A stretch of 64,000 bases of DNA, taken from Kangiella aquimarina DSM 16071 (lineage in GTDB: Bacteria > Pseudomonadota > Gammaproteobacteria > Enterobacterales > Kangiellaceae). The position numbers and the translations under genes are program-made. A model generated the notes under the pieces. That model saw nothing but the letters and a program-made list of their open reading frames with translations. It searched no databases and was not told the DNA's origin. The DNA is taken from the NCBI RefSeq assembly GCF_000374105.1, contig NZ_KB893650.1, positions 45,644-109,643 on the forward strand, read 5' to 3'. Numbering within the stretch: the stretch's first letter is position 1; each line of letters starts with the position of its first letter. This document shows positions 46,827-57,082 of this stretch, in pieces.

Positions 46827-48167
46827 TTAGTGAATCAGACCGTCCGCAACAAAATCACCACGCAATGAATTTGGGAATGCGTCAGTGATAGTCACTTCAG
46901 CAAACTTGCCGATCAGGCTATGCGGGCCAACGAAGTTGACGATACGATTATTCTCAGTACGACCACGAAGCTCCATCGGATCTTTCTTAGATGGACCTTC
47001 AACCAACACTTTCTGTGTAGTCCCGATCATATTGCGGCTGATTGAAAATGCCTGCTGATTAATGCGTTGCTGCAAAATCGACAGACGCTGTTTCTTCACT
47101 TCCATTGGCGTGTCATCAACGATATCTGCCGCAGGAGTACCAGGACGTGCGCTGTAAATAAAACTGAAGGAATGATCGTAGCCAATGTCAGCAATCAGGT
47201 TCATAGTATCTTCGAAATCCTGATCGGACTCGCCTGGGAAGCCAATAATAAAGTCTGACGACATAGAAATGTCGGGACGAATCTGACGCAGCTTACGAAT
47301 CTTTGATTTGTATTCCAGCGCCGTATGACCACGCTTCATCATGGCCAATACACGATCCGAACCACTTTGAACAGGCAAGTGTAAATGGCTGACCAGCTCT
47401 GGCACTTCGGCATACACCTGAATTAAACGCTCTGAAAATTCTACTGGATGCGAAGTGGTATAACGAATGCGATCAATCCCATCGATTGCCGCAACGTAAG
47501 TGATTAATTCTGCTAAATCGGCAGTATGACCTTCGTGCGTGACACCGCGATAGGCGTTTACATTCTGACCCAACAAGTTAATTTCACGCACGCCCTGCTC
47601 CGCCAGTTGGGCACACTCTGCCAACACATCATCAAACGGGCGACTCACTTCTTCACCACGGGTGTATGGCACCACGCAGAACGAGCAATACTTTGAACAA
47701 CCTTCCATCACCGACACAAAGGCCGTTGGCCCTTCTGCTCTCGGCTCAGGTAGGCGGTCAAATTTTTCAATTTCAGGGAAGCTGACATCAACCACGGCTT
47801 TTTTCTGACCGCTGGCTTCTTTAATCATTTCGGGGAGACGGTGCAAAGTTTGCGGGCCGAAAATGACATCCACATAAGGTGCACGTTGACGAATCGCTTC
47901 ACCTTCCTGCGAGGCCACACAGCCGCCAACACCGATGATCAGATCCGGGTTAGTTTCTTTTAGGTTTTTCCACTGACCCAGCTGAGAAAATACCTTCTCC
48001 TGGGCTTTTTCACGGATTGAGCAGGTATTGAGTAGCACCACATCCGCTTCTTCAGCAGAGGCCGCCGCTTCCAAACCATGAGTTTTATTCAGTAGATCCG
48101 ACATACGTGACGAATCGTACTCGTTCATCTGACAACCCCAGGTTTTGATAAATAACTTTTTGCTCAT
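46827..48167 (-). CDS. miaB: tRNA methylthiotransferase MiaB
   Basis: Radical-SAM enzyme converting i6A37 to ms2i6A37 in tRNA. With the start at ATG 48167 ([15 protein letters not shown]) the protein has about 446 residues, and the cysteines fall at 12, 49 and 83 for the auxiliary cluster and 157, 161 and 164 (CSKYCSFC) for the SAM cluster, the same numbers as in E. coli MiaB. This supports that start over the longer frame from 48209. A C-terminal TRAM domain is present ([17 protein letters not shown]). It heads the miaB-ybeZ-ybeY-corC-lnt run. Confidence 0.97.
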   Translation of the reverse strand: MSKKLFIKTWGCQMNEYDSSRMSDLLNKTHGLEAAASAEEADVVLLNTCSIREKAQEKVFSQLGQWKNLKETNPDLIIGVGGCVASQEGEAIRQRAPYVDVIFGPQTLHRLPEMIKEASGQKKAVVDVSFPEIEKFDRLPEPRAEGPTAFVSVMEGCSKYCSFCVVPYTRGEEVSRPFDDVLAECAQLAEQGVREINLLGQNVNAYRGVTHEGHTADLAELITYVAAIDGIDRIRYTTSHPVEFSERLIQVYAEVPELVSHLHLPVQSGSDRVLAMMKRGHTALEYKSKIRKLRQIRPDISMSSDFIIGFPGESDQDFEDTMNLIADIGYDHSFSFIYSARPGTPAADIVDDTPMEVKKQRLSILQQRINQQAFSISRNMIGTTQKVLVEGPSKKDPMELRGRTENNRIVNFVGPHSLIGKFAEVTITDAFPNSLRGDFVADGLIH

Positions 48168-48316
48168 GCTCTCAATCACCGCTTTTTGGCTCAAAGGCCT
48201 TAAAATCAATAAGATAAAACCAGGCTGGTAAGCTCTTGTGCGTACCAGCCAGCATAAAATGGGCGCGAATTATACCATTAGCAAAAGGGCATTAGCCAGT
48301 GGCGACTGGCTATTTT

Positions 48317-49717
48317 TTAGGCAGTCTGAAAACCCTTTGCCGGTCCTGAAAAATGTCTCTCTATCAAGGCTGCAATGATATAGACACCAAAGCCGGTTAA
48401 CAGAGAAATAAAGAATGGGGTCGCCCAACCGAAGACGAATTCTCCCAGAATCCAGATAGTCGCTGCGCTGACCAAGGTCAAACCTGCGGTAATTTCACCA
48501 CCGAAGCGGGTAAAGAGACCAAAAGTACCCACTACAAAAACACCTGCACTACCAAATGCTGAAGCAGTCACCACCAGGTCATAGACTCCTTTGGCGTGTA
48601 ACGCAATGTAGTAAGCAAGGCTACCAAGCACCACAATGCCTATACGTGCAAATAGTACTTTTTGACGCTCGCTGACCTCATGGTTACGTTTACTCAGTGG
48701 CACTACGATGTTGTGCGAAAGCAATGAACTGGAAGCCAATAACGCACTGTCAACCGTGGAAAGAATTGCCGAAACTAAAGCACCTGCAAAAAGAATGTAG
48801 AAGATCGTTGGCAGGTAAGATTTGGCAAGCTCTGGAAGTAGCTGTTCCGAGTCAGCCAGGTTTGGCATCAAATTCAGGCCTACCAGCCCTAAATAAACAG
48901 GGATCAGTCCCACTACTAAATACAGGCTGGCACCTTTCAGGGTAGAGCTACGGGCTTCTTCAGCACTACGACAAGCAAGCACCCGCGTGATCAACTCCTG
49001 AGTCAAGACTGAACCAAATATCGGAATGGCCCAAGCTTCAAATTTTTGCAGCAAGGTAGAGTCTTCAGAGACAAAACTGAAACGTGCCGGATCCACGCTG
49101 GTTAAACTGGCATTCGGATCACCGCTGGCAAAGACAAATATACCGAGTAACACCAGACCCAAAATCAGGAAACCGGCTTGAATCACATCGGTCACAGCTA
49201 CCGCCAATAAACCACCGAGCATGGTGTAAATGATGACTACAGAAGCCGCAATGGTAATGGCATACTCGACCTGTAACCCAGAAAGCGACGAAAGAATTTG
49301 TCCGAAAGCTCTAATTTGAGCAGCTGCCCACAACATTGAAGCAGGCACCAAAATAATCACGACCAGCTTTTCGATACGCACCGAGTAGCGTTGACGGAAT
49401 AAGTCAGCAAAGGTGATAAACTTTCGCTTCCACAGTGGCATGGCAAACACAATACCCATCAGAAACAGGCACAGCGAAAAACCAAAGGGATCAGCGGTAC
49501 CGCCTGATAACCCGTTCTCATAGATGGATGATGCTGCCCCGATACAAGTTTCTGCACCAAACCAGGTGGCAAAAATAGTAAATACAGCCAGTCCGGGATT
49601 TAAACGTCGTCCCGCCAACAGAAAATCCGTTTCATTCTTGGGCTTACGCGAAGCCCACAAGCCCACTGCAAACTGTACAAGAACAAAAAAGATTACCCCG
49701 AGAACTACTATATTCAT
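48317..49717 (-). CDS. sodium:solute symporter family protein
   Basis: A 466-residue inner-membrane protein with about 13 helices of the SSS/LeuT fold. Conserved N-terminal stretch NETDFLLAGRRLNPGLAVFTIFATWFGAET and the later FAGALVSAILSTVDSALLASSSLLSHN match the family (read in parts). The substrate (amino acid, sugar or carboxylate) cannot be assigned. It stands alone, divergent from the YceI gene. Confidence 0.9.
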   Translation of the reverse strand: MNIVVLGVIFFVLVQFAVGLWASRKPKNETDFLLAGRRLNPGLAVFTIFATWFGAETCIGAASSIYENGLSGGTADPFGFSLCLFLMGIVFAMPLWKRKFITFADLFRQRYSVRIEKLVVIILVPASMLWAAAQIRAFGQILSSLSGLQVEYAITIAASVVIIYTMLGGLLAVAVTDVIQAGFLILGLVLLGIFVFASGDPNASLTSVDPARFSFVSEDSTLLQKFEAWAIPIFGSVLTQELITRVLACRSAEEARSSTLKGASLYLVVGLIPVYLGLVGLNLMPNLADSEQLLPELAKSYLPTIFYILFAGALVSAILSTVDSALLASSSLLSHNIVVPLSKRNHEVSERQKVLFARIGIVVLGSLAYYIALHAKGVYDLVVTASAFGSAGVFVVGTFGLFTRFGGEITAGLTLVSAATIWILGEFVFGWATPFFISLLTGFGVYIIAALIERHFSGPAKGFQTA

Positions 49718-49912
49718 CGTCTGTCTGGTCTACCTGTGTCAGAAGTTGGCTAACTGTCTAAAAGTTAGGCACTAAAGTTCGCAAAATTAATCCTTTTTTG
49801 GTGAAAACTCCAGATTTTTTTCACATCCCGTTTGCTAGAGTTTGATGCTTAACCTACCATTGTTACAGTTTGGTATTTAATAGAAGACACTCTACCTCAT
49901 AGGAGAAACCGT

Positions 49913-50527
49913 ATGACTAAGGCTTTATTGACTAAAGCAGTGATTACTCTGGGAGCTATTTTTGCCCTACAGAGCTCTCCATCTATAGCATCTGAAGGCA
50001 AAGAATGGACTGTCGATAATGAAACATCACACCTTCACTTTGTATCAGTGAAAAATAATACCATTGGTGAAGTCAGTACCTTTGAAACACTTAAAGGACA
50101 CCTAAGCGGCAACGGTCAGTTTGCATTAGAAATTCTACTCGACAGTGTTAATACGGGTATCGAAATTCGTGACCAGCGTATGAAGGAACATTTGTTCGAT
50201 AGCAAAACCAATGTTGCCTTTATCGTCAATGGCAGCTTTGACTTGGCAAAAATTGAAGACCAAAAAGCTGGCAACAGTTCGCAGCATACTCTTGAAGCCA
50301 CGATTCAGTTGGGCAGTGAAACCGTTGACATCAAAGCACCGGTTACCATTCAGACTTTGGCAGATGATCAATTACGAGTAACTTCAGTTAAACCTGTCGT
50401 AATTACTACCAGCAGTCTTAAACTAGACAGCGGCGTTGATAAATTGAAATCCCTTGCTGGTTTAAGAAGCATTGATCGAGTTGTGCCTGTGACTTTCGAT
50501 TTGTATTTAAAACCGAAGAGTGAGTAG
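49913..50527 (+). CDS. YceI family periplasmic protein
   Basis: A 204-residue exported lipocalin-like protein. The signal peptide ends around SPSIAS. The mature domain starts WTVDNETSHLHFVSVKN, with VNTGIEIRDQRMKEHLFDSK and the late VPVTFDLYLKP, the typical YceI pattern. Family members bind polyprenoid lipids or quinone-like compounds. AGGAG precedes the ATG. Downstream is the long hairpin-rich repeat region. Confidence 0.9.
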   Translation: MTKALLTKAVITLGAIFALQSSPSIASEGKEWTVDNETSHLHFVSVKNNTIGEVSTFETLKGHLSGNGQFALEILLDSVNTGIEIRDQRMKEHLFDSKTNVAFIVNGSFDLAKIEDQKAGNSSQHTLEATIQLGSETVDIKAPVTIQTLADDQLRVTSVKPVVITTSSLKLDSGVDKLKSLAGLRSIDRVVPVTFDLYLKPKSE

Positions 50528-50579
50528 GCTCTTTCGTACTACTTGCTAGGAAGTATAGTTGTAATTTATGTTATTCACC

Positions 50580-51085
50580 ACGGGCACTTCCTGCGGTCGC
50601 CCGCGAAAGCGGGTGACTGCAAGGAATGCCCTCGGGTAAATCCATGCTCTCATTATTTCCATTCCTATACTTTCTGTTTCGCTCTTCAGCGAGCTCCTTT
50701 TACGGAATACGTCACTGTATTCCGCTAAAGCCAGCGTCGCTTCACTCCGCTGTTCAAATTTGTTCCAGACAAATTTGTCTTGCTCCAAGTAACCACAAAA
50801 TCGTCAGGAACGATTTTGAATAGCGAAGCTAGCCCGAAGGGTGAAGCACAGGGATGTGCTTCATAAAAGAAACGACACCCCGTGATTGAGGTTTTACTTC
50901 GTTCAACTACCTTCGTCTTCGCCAAGCCACTTAACGCATCGTAAAATACGCTCCATCTCCCTAAAGGGATTTCCTTCGGTCACTTGCCCGAATTTTACTA
51001 TTCAAAACTTCCTGTTTTGAATTGCTATGTCTTGGCTACTTCTCAGCTCAATCAAAGGGGGCATTGGTGCTATCTTTAAATTGTA
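50580..51085. repeat. hairpin-train repeat R2 in a 728-bp gene-free gap
   Basis: 50528-51255 carries no convincing gene. It contains a series of perfect short palindromes: CGGAATAC-N6-GTATTCCG (50703-50724), CAAATTTGT-N5-ACAAATTTG (50755-50777), CAAAATCGT-N5-ACGATTTTG (50796-50818), GAAGCACA-GGGA-TGTGCTTC (50843-50862) and ATTCAAAAC-N5-GTTTTGAAT (51000-51022). Linkers such as TTCGCTCTTCAGCGAG, AAAAGAAACGACACCCCG and CTCAGCTCAATC match repeat R1 at 31441-31720 in the same order and orientation. It is therefore a longer copy of the same dispersed family. Confidence 0.72.
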
Positions 51086-51255
51086 TTACTCTTCTTCAAC
51101 TTATAACCTACATCTAAACTCTTTCACCCCTGCCTTTTTTCTGCCAGATTTATCCATAACCGGACTTTTTTAACTTCTTTTCTCTCCACACTGTTGCGCT
51201 TTAATAACACCATCGAAAGACAAAACTTAAAACATTAATTTGATGGAGAAGCAAC

Positions 51256-51741
51256 ATGAAAACTATTTCCTTTAAACGTATTTTTATCGCAACACTTATC
51301 GTTTCAGTTTTTTCTGCAGCAGCAGCCGTTGAAGCAAGCGAATTAGATCAAGCTCCTGCCGGTGTGGTTAATTACACTATTAATGATGAATCTTTTTACT
51401 TAGTAGCGGACTCTTCTGAACAGCAGGTAACAACGGATGGTGAGTTAACTCAAATTACATTAACTGAAACTTTCAGCAATCAAACCGAGCAGATGATTAT
51501 TGCAGAATACCAGCCAGCGTTACCGAACCCCGCGGCCTTGGTGAATTACGAAGTAACGGTTGATTCTGACCTGGGATGCGAACCAGCAAGTGCTGACAAC
51601 CTGGTTATTGTTCCTGGACAATCGGTAACCGTCACTGTGACCTACAATCTGGTTGAAACTCAGCTTGTCAGTTTCCACAGCACTTTACCGACTCTGTATG
51701 CCGAAGAAGTTGTAGCGCCGCAGGTTGCATCGTCTTACTAA
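51256..51741 (+). CDS. hypothetical secreted protein
   Basis: A 161-residue protein with a clear signal peptide (KRIFIATLIVSVFSAAAA, cleavage near VEAS). The mature part is beta-rich and acidic, with LVNYEVTVDSDLGCEPAS and VIVPGQSVTVTVTYNLVE resembling an Ig-like or DUF11-type fold. TGGAGA precedes the ATG and a strong terminator follows, so it is a transcription unit by itself. No family recognised. It lies upstream of the M4 protease but has its own terminator. Confidence 0.6.
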   Translation: MKTISFKRIFIATLIVSVFSAAAAVEASELDQAPAGVVNYTINDESFYLVADSSEQQVTTDGELTQITLTETFSNQTEQMIIAEYQPALPNPAALVNYEVTVDSDLGCEPASADNLVIVPGQSVTVTVTYNLVETQLVSFHSTLPTLYAEEVVAPQVASSY

Positions 51742-51860
51742 TTAGAGACCTTAATAGTCATAGCCTAAACCCCCAACCACATATGGAGCTTTAACCAAGG
51801 GCCAGGAAGCCCACCCCCACAGCTAGAAACGACTCCTACTCTCTCCTCCGAAGCTGTGCT

Positions 51861-51884
51861 TAGCGCCGAAAGGCGCTTTTTTTT
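51861..51884 (+). terminator. rho-independent terminator
   Basis: AGCGCC (51862-51867), loop GAAA, GGCGCT (51872-51877), then seven further T. It ends the hypothetical secreted protein gene. The rest of the 436-bp gap to 52177 is AT-rich and should carry the protease promoter; I see no other structure in it. Confidence 0.88.
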
Positions 51885-52177
51885 ATGGTCTTATACTAAA
51901 TAAAACTAATGCATATTTGGGAATGTTAGTCGATTGTATCGCAACTCAAACCTCCCCATCGTCACATCAACTATTAATAACTCATCACAAGAATACATAA
52001 GTCTACATTGTACGTCATATTTGCAATTGTTCAGTTATCGGTCAGTTGCTAGCTTGCTATTCGCTGCTGAAAAAATATTCACACACTAAGGGGAATAGAT
52101 TGTCTTATTACAACAAAGATGAGCAGCAGCATTCATAATTTTTTCTTATTCTAAATAGTTATATTGAAGGAGATTCA

Positions 52178-54382
52178 ATGAACACAATCCATAAATTCGC
52201 GCTCAGTGCTTTGTCACTTTGCGTCATGGCTTCTGTTGGCCAGGCGGCAGAGCGAAAGTCGTTGCGTGATAATTCGAGCCTGCAAAGTGCGATTGCTCAA
52301 CAACAGAGTATTCCATCCAGCCTGGCAGCCAATGCATCGCAGCTGGTGGGTCTTTCAGCTCAGGAAAGCCTCAAACCACGTAAGTCCTATCAAAACAATA
52401 ATGGCACGGTAACTACTCGTTACCAGCAATATTTTAAGGGTGTCCCGGTGATTGGTGACGATATCGTCATTACCAGCAATAGTGGCGGAATTTCCAGTTT
52501 TGCTCATGGTGCAGTATTGCAAGGTATCGGTCTGGATATTAATGACGTTTCACCTAAGCTTTCAGCAAAACGTGCCCTGTCTATTGCTAAAGGTCATCAA
52601 CAGATGTCGTTGCTTTCTAGCAAAGCTCCTGTTTATGAGAATGAAATGTCAGAGCTGGCAATCTGGCAGGATCCTGATGGCATTGCCCGCCTGGTTTACT
52701 CAGTAAGTTTTGTTGCTCACGCTGATCAGCCCTCGCGCCCGCAAATGTTTATTGACGCCAAGACTGGGGAAGTCATTCATTCTTATGACAATCTACAAAC
52801 TGCCAATGGTACCGGCCCTGGCGGCAACCAGAAAACTGGCCGCTATGTCTATGGCACTGATTTTGGTTATCTGGATGTGGCTCAATCAGGCAGCACCTGT
52901 AGCATGACCAGCAGTAATGTCGATACCATCAATATGAATAATTCGACGTCTGGTGGCAGCATTCACAGTTTTACTTGCCCGGAAAATACCGTTAAAGAAA
53001 TAAACGGTGCCTACTCGCCATTAAATGATGGTCATTACTTCGGTAATGTTGTCTTCAATATGTTCAGCGACTGGTTTAACGCAGCGCCATTAACTCAGAA
53101 GCTTCGTGTTCGTGTTCACTATGGCAACAACTACGAAAATGCTTTCTGGGATGGTCAGCAAATGACCTTTGGTGATGGAGCCTCGACATTTTACCCTTTG
53201 GTATCCCTCGACGTTATGGCCCACGAAGTCAGTCACGGTTTTACTCAACAAAATTCCAATCTGGTTTACAGCGGTAAATCTGGTGGCCTGAATGAGTCTT
53301 ACTCGGATATGTCTGGTGAAGCTGCCGAATATTATATGAATGGCTCTAATGATTTCCTGGTTGGCGAACAGATTTTCAAAGGCAATGGTGCGCTGCGTTA
53401 TATGAACAATCCTCCTCAGGATAATCGTTCGATTGATCATCAGTCAGATTTCACCTCTGGCATGGACGTTCACCACAGCTCCGGTGTTTATAACAAAGCA
53501 TTCTATTTATTGGCGACAACTTCTGGCTGGGATACCAAAAAGGCTTTTGAAGTTTATACGTTAGCAAACCGTAATTACTGGACATCGAATACTAATTGGG
53601 ATGATGCCGGTGATGGTGTTCTCGATGCAGCCTGTGATCTAGGTTATGACGTCAACGATGTTCAGGCGACATTAGTTGCAGTGGGTGTTAGCAGTAATGT
53701 TAGTCCAGGTCGAGAGTGTGGACAGGATGATGATCCCACCGATCCTGGTGATAATGAACTTGAAAATGGCATTCCCAAGACAGGCCTTGCTGCTTCCACA
53801 GGTACAGATCTTGGATTTGTGATGTCAGTACCTAATGGCGCATCCAATATCCAGTTTGCTATTAGTGGCGGTTCTGGTGATGCTGACCTGTACGTCAAGA
53901 AAGGCAGCATGCCGACAGACTCCAGCTATGATTGTCGCCCATACCGTAACGGTAACAGTGAAAGCTGTAGTGTCAATGGTGGCGGTACCTACTACGTACG
54001 GGTTAAAGCTTATTCAAGCTTCTCAAACGTAACCTTAGTCGGTAGCTATAATGAAGTCAGTGATCCTGGCCCACAACCAGTGGATCGCACCATCAGCAAT
54101 ATTTCTGTCGCGCAAAATGGCTGGGCTAACTACACCCAGGAACTGGGTGAAGGCTACAGTAACCTGACAGTGACCATTACCGGTGGCTCAGGTGACGCTG
54201 ATCTTTATGTCCGTCGCGGCTCTGCACCGACAACTTCAAACTATGACTGCCGCCCATATAAGTGGGGTAATGAAGAGGTCTGTACCTTCAGTGCACCTCA
54301 ATCAGGAACCTGGTATATCGGTATTCGCGGCTATAATGCTTCGTCTGGCGTAACGCTTAGAATTGAAGCTACACCTCAATAA
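52178..54382 (+). CDS. vibriolysin-like M4 metalloprotease with two PPC domains
   Basis: A 734-residue secreted zinc protease. Order: signal peptide (to about VGQA), FTP/PepSY propeptide (about 40-205), M4 catalytic domain (about 215-510), an acidic linker (DDDPTDPGDNE), and two C-terminal pre-peptidase (PPC) domains. The zinc site is H349-E350-x-x-H353 (HEVSHGF) with E373 in GGLNESYSDM; the later VHHSSGVYNKAFY supplies the catalytic histidine. The PPC domains share GGSGDADLYV(K/R)(K/R)GS and YDCRPY and are a tandem duplication. Such enzymes leave by the type II system and degrade extracellular protein. GAAGGAG precedes the ATG. Confidence 0.95.
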   Translation: MNTIHKFALSALSLCVMASVGQAAERKSLRDNSSLQSAIAQQQSIPSSLAANASQLVGLSAQESLKPRKSYQNNNGTVTTRYQQYFKGVPVIGDDIVITSNSGGISSFAHGAVLQGIGLDINDVSPKLSAKRALSIAKGHQQMSLLSSKAPVYENEMSELAIWQDPDGIARLVYSVSFVAHADQPSRPQMFIDAKTGEVIHSYDNLQTANGTGPGGNQKTGRYVYGTDFGYLDVAQSGSTCSMTSSNVDTINMNNSTSGGSIHSFTCPENTVKEINGAYSPLNDGHYFGNVVFNMFSDWFNAAPLTQKLRVRVHYGNNYENAFWDGQQMTFGDGASTFYPLVSLDVMAHEVSHGFTQQNSNLVYSGKSGGLNESYSDMSGEAAEYYMNGSNDFLVGEQIFKGNGALRYMNNPPQDNRSIDHQSDFTSGMDVHHSSGVYNKAFYLLATTSGWDTKKAFEVYTLANRNYWTSNTNWDDAGDGVLDAACDLGYDVNDVQATLVAVGVSSNVSPGRECGQDDDPTDPGDNELENGIPKTGLAASTGTDLGFVMSVPNGASNIQFAISGGSGDADLYVKKGSMPTDSSYDCRPYRNGNSESCSVNGGGTYYVRVKAYSSFSNVTLVGSYNEVSDPGPQPVDRTISNISVAQNGWANYTQELGEGYSNLTVTITGGSGDADLYVRRGSAPTTSNYDCRPYKWGNEEVCTFSAPQSGTWYIGIRGYNASSGVTLRIEATPQ

Positions 54383-54400
54383 GTTGACATTGCAGGTAAC

Positions 54401-54428
54401 AAAAAAGGGAGCCTAGGCTCCCTTTCTT
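54401..54428. terminator. bidirectional terminator between M4 protease and pnp
   Basis: GGGAGCC-TA-GGCTCCC (54407-54422) with A6 on the left and TTTCTTT on the right. It ends the convergent protease (plus) and pnp (minus) transcripts. The stem sequence is the same as that of the terminator at 91-117. Confidence 0.88.
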
Positions 54429-54454
54429 TATCAGTTCAACTGATCTTGCAAAAA

Positions 54455-56575
54455 TTACTCAGCGTTAGCTGGAGCTTCTTCTTGCGCAGGTGGATCAATT
54501 AAAGCTTTCATACTTAAACGGATACGGTTCTGACGATCCACTTCCAGTACTTTAACTTTAACAACATCACCTTCTTTCAAGTAGTCAGTTACTTTATTCA
54601 CACGCTCATGAGCGATTTGTGAAATATGAACCAGACCATCGCGTCCAGGAGTGATTTCAACGAAAGCACCGAAGTCCGCAAGACGAACCACTTTACCTTC
54701 AAACTCCATGCCCGCTTCAATTGGCATAGTCATCAACTTGATGCGACGCACTGCTTCTGCAGCACCTTCTGCATCAGATGAAGCCACTTTTACCGTACCG
54801 TCATCTTCGATTTCAATGGTAGCGCCAGTTTCTTCGGTCAGGGCGCGAATGGTTGAACCACCTTTACCGATGACTTCTGAAATTTTGTCTACTGGGATCT
54901 TTATGGCAGTAATACGTGGTGCATATTGAGAGATGTCATCACGTGGCTTGTCGATTGCCTGATTCATTACACTCAAGATATGAAGACGGCCGCCTTTTGC
55001 TTGATGCAATGCCTGCTCCATAATTTCCTGAGTGATGCCTTCGATCTTGATGTCCATCTGTAGTGCTGTGATACCGTCTTGAGTACCCGCTACTTTAAAG
55101 TCCATATCACCCAAGTGATCTTCATCACCAAGGATGTCTGATAAGACAACAAAGTTATCAGCTTCTTTAACCAGACCCATGGCAATACCAGCTACTGGAG
55201 CTTTCATTGGTACGCCCGCATCCATCAATGCTAGTGAAGTACCACATACTGATGCCATTGAGCTTGAGCCGTTAGATTCAGTAATTTCTGATACCACACG
55301 GATAGTGTATGGGAATTCAGCAATACCTGGAACCATCGCTGCAACACCGCGCTTAGCCAAACGACCGTGACCAATTTCACGACGCTTTGGTGAGCCCATG
55401 AAACCAGTTTCACCTACACAGTATGGAGGGAAGTTATAGTGCAACATAAAGTGATCTTTTGACTCACCCATGATGCTGTCTTTTATCTGTGCGTCACGCT
55501 CTGTACCCAAGGTCGCGAAAACCATGGCCTGAGTTTCACCACGCGTAAAGATTGCTGAACCGTGTGTGCGAGGGAAAACGCCAGTGCGAATATCCAATGC
55601 ACGAACCATATCTGGGTCACGGCCATCAATACGTGGCTTACCAGAAATAATGCGCGTGCGAACTACTTCTTTTTCAATCGCGTGGAACACGTCTTTAACT
55701 TCATCGGCTGAAGGCTGACCTTCTTCGTCGCCCGCTAACGCTTCTACACAAGCATCGGTTAATTCACCAATCTTGGCATAACGCTCAGCTTTATCAGCAA
55801 TTTGATAAGCTTCTTCGATTGCTGCAAAAGAATGATTTTTTACAGCATCGTGTAGAGAAACATTTTTCTCAGGAGCTGACCATTCCCATTTAGGTTTAGC
55901 AGCTTCTGCAGCAAATTCTTTAATCGCTTTGATTGCTACCTGAGATTCCTGATGACCATACATTACCGCACCAAGCATAACGCTTTCAGGTAATTCATCA
56001 GCTTCTGACTCAACCATCAACACAGCACTTTCTGTACCGGCAACCATCAAGTCCAATTTTGAATTTTTCAGTTGAGTTACCGATGGGTTTAATACGTATT
56101 CGCCATCAATGTAACCCACTTGTGCTGCACCGACAGGACCGTTAAACGGAATGCCTGAAATTTCTAAAGCAGCTGAAGCACCTAACATGGCAACCACCTC
56201 GGTTGGCACATCCTGATTAATCGAAACAATCGTAATAACGATTTGTACTTCGTTAACAAAACCCTCAGGGAATAGAGGACGCAAAGGACGGTCAATCAGG
56301 CGAGCGATTAAAGTCTCTTCATCTGAAGGACGCGCTTCACGCTTCAAGAAACCGCCTGGGATTTTACCCGCTGCGTATGTTTTCTCAGTATAGTTTACTG
56401 TTAAAGGGAAGAAATCCTGACCTTCTTTGGCTTCTTTCTTACCAGTTACAGCAACAAAAGCTGTTGTTCCTTCGCAGTCAATAACTACTGCACCAGTCGC
56501 TTGACGAGCAACACGACCCGTTTCCATCGTGACCGTACGGCCACCGTATTCAAATGATTTTTTTGTATATTCCAC
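54455..56575 (-). CDS. pnp: polyribonucleotide nucleotidyltransferase
   Basis: Phosphorolytic 3'-5' exoribonuclease of the degradosome. The 706-residue protein has two RNase PH domains (catalytic region around [17 protein letters not shown] and [15 protein letters not shown]), a KH domain ([21 protein letters not shown]) and an S1 domain ([29 protein letters not shown]). Follows rpsO with a hairpin-rich 84-bp leader, the normal arrangement for RNase III-mediated autocontrol. Confidence 0.98.
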   Translation of the reverse strand: MEYTKKSFEYGGRTVTMETGRVARQATGAVVIDCEGTTAFVAVTGKKEAKEGQDFFPLTVNYTEKTYAAGKIPGGFLKREARPSDEETLIARLIDRPLRPLFPEGFVNEVQIVITIVSINQDVPTEVVAMLGASAALEISGIPFNGPVGAAQVGYIDGEYVLNPSVTQLKNSKLDLMVAGTESAVLMVESEADELPESVMLGAVMYGHQESQVAIKAIKEFAAEAAKPKWEWSAPEKNVSLHDAVKNHSFAAIEEAYQIADKAERYAKIGELTDACVEALAGDEEGQPSADEVKDVFHAIEKEVVRTRIISGKPRIDGRDPDMVRALDIRTGVFPRTHGSAIFTRGETQAMVFATLGTERDAQIKDSIMGESKDHFMLHYNFPPYCVGETGFMGSPKRREIGHGRLAKRGVAAMVPGIAEFPYTIRVVSEITESNGSSSMASVCGTSLALMDAGVPMKAPVAGIAMGLVKEADNFVVLSDILGDEDHLGDMDFKVAGTQDGITALQMDIKIEGITQEIMEQALHQAKGGRLHILSVMNQAIDKPRDDISQYAPRITAIKIPVDKISEVIGKGGSTIRALTEETGATIEIEDDGTVKVASSDAEGAAEAVRRIKLMTMPIEAGMEFEGKVVRLADFGAFVEITPGRDGLVHISQIAHERVNKVTDYLKEGDVVKVKVLEVDRQNRIRLSMKALIDPPAQEEAPANAE

Positions 56576-56601
56576 AGTATTTTCCTATTTAAGTTTCAAC
56601 A

Positions 56602-56627
56602 CTTTCAGAACCCACATCGTCTGAAAG
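56602..56627 (-). promoter_or_regulatory. hairpin in the pnp leader
   Basis: CTTTCAGA (56602-56609) pairs with TCTGAAAG (56620-56627), an 8-bp stem with a 10-base loop, 27 bp upstream of the pnp start on the minus strand. In E. coli a leader hairpin is cut by RNase III for autocontrol. This one is shorter, so similarity of role is inferred only. Confidence 0.4.
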
Positions 56628-56628
56628 C

Positions 56629-56652
56629 AAAAAGGGGCCTAAAGGCCCCTTT
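56629..56652 (-). terminator. terminator or attenuator after rpsO
   Basis: Minus strand AAAGGGGCC-TTTA-GGCCCCTTTTT (stem 56631-56652 and T run at 56629-56633). It lies directly past the rpsO stop and partially separates it from pnp. Confidence 0.8.
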
Positions 56653-56659
56653 ATTCTTT

Positions 56660-56929
56660 TTAGCGACGCAGACCTAATTTCTTAATGAGGTCAGAGTAGC
56701 GGTCTTGATCTTTACGTTTCAAATAATCAAGCAACTTACGACGCTGGCTAACCATACGCAACAAGCCACGACGTGAGTGGTGGTCATGCTTATGCACTTT
56801 AAAGTGATCTTGCAAATGGTTAATTTGCGCAGTCAATAACGCTACTTGAACTTCAGGAGAACCAGTATCGCCTTCACCGCGTGCGTGTTCTTTTACAATT
56901 TCAGCTTTCGCTTCAGGACTTAGTGACAT
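56660..56929 (-). CDS. rpsO: 30S ribosomal protein S15 (uS15)
   Basis: An 89-residue primary 16S rRNA-binding protein. Family sequence visible throughout: [46 protein letters not shown], and [13 protein letters not shown]. It lies between truB/hydrolase and pnp. S15 represses its own translation in E. coli; no matching pseudoknot was resolved here. Confidence 0.98.
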   Translation of the reverse strand: MSLSPEAKAEIVKEHARGEGDTGSPEVQVALLTAQINHLQDHFKVHKHDHHSRRGLLRMVSQRRKLLDYLKRKDQDRYSDLIKKLGLRR

Positions 56930-57082
56930 ATTTTTACTCCAAATTTCAGGGACTTGCCCAAGTTTTTAAACAAGACAGGCCAATCACTAATTCAGCCAGT
57001 CAAATGAATGCGGGATTTTACCTTAGTCACTCACCATTCAGCAAGCGATAAAGCGCCAAATCGCCCGTTTTTATTGAGATTT

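Noticed and set aside
50543..50925. Several short frames in the gap after the YceI gene
   Set aside because: They fall inside the hairpin repeat R2, overlap one another on both strands and have low-complexity translations; no RBS supports them.
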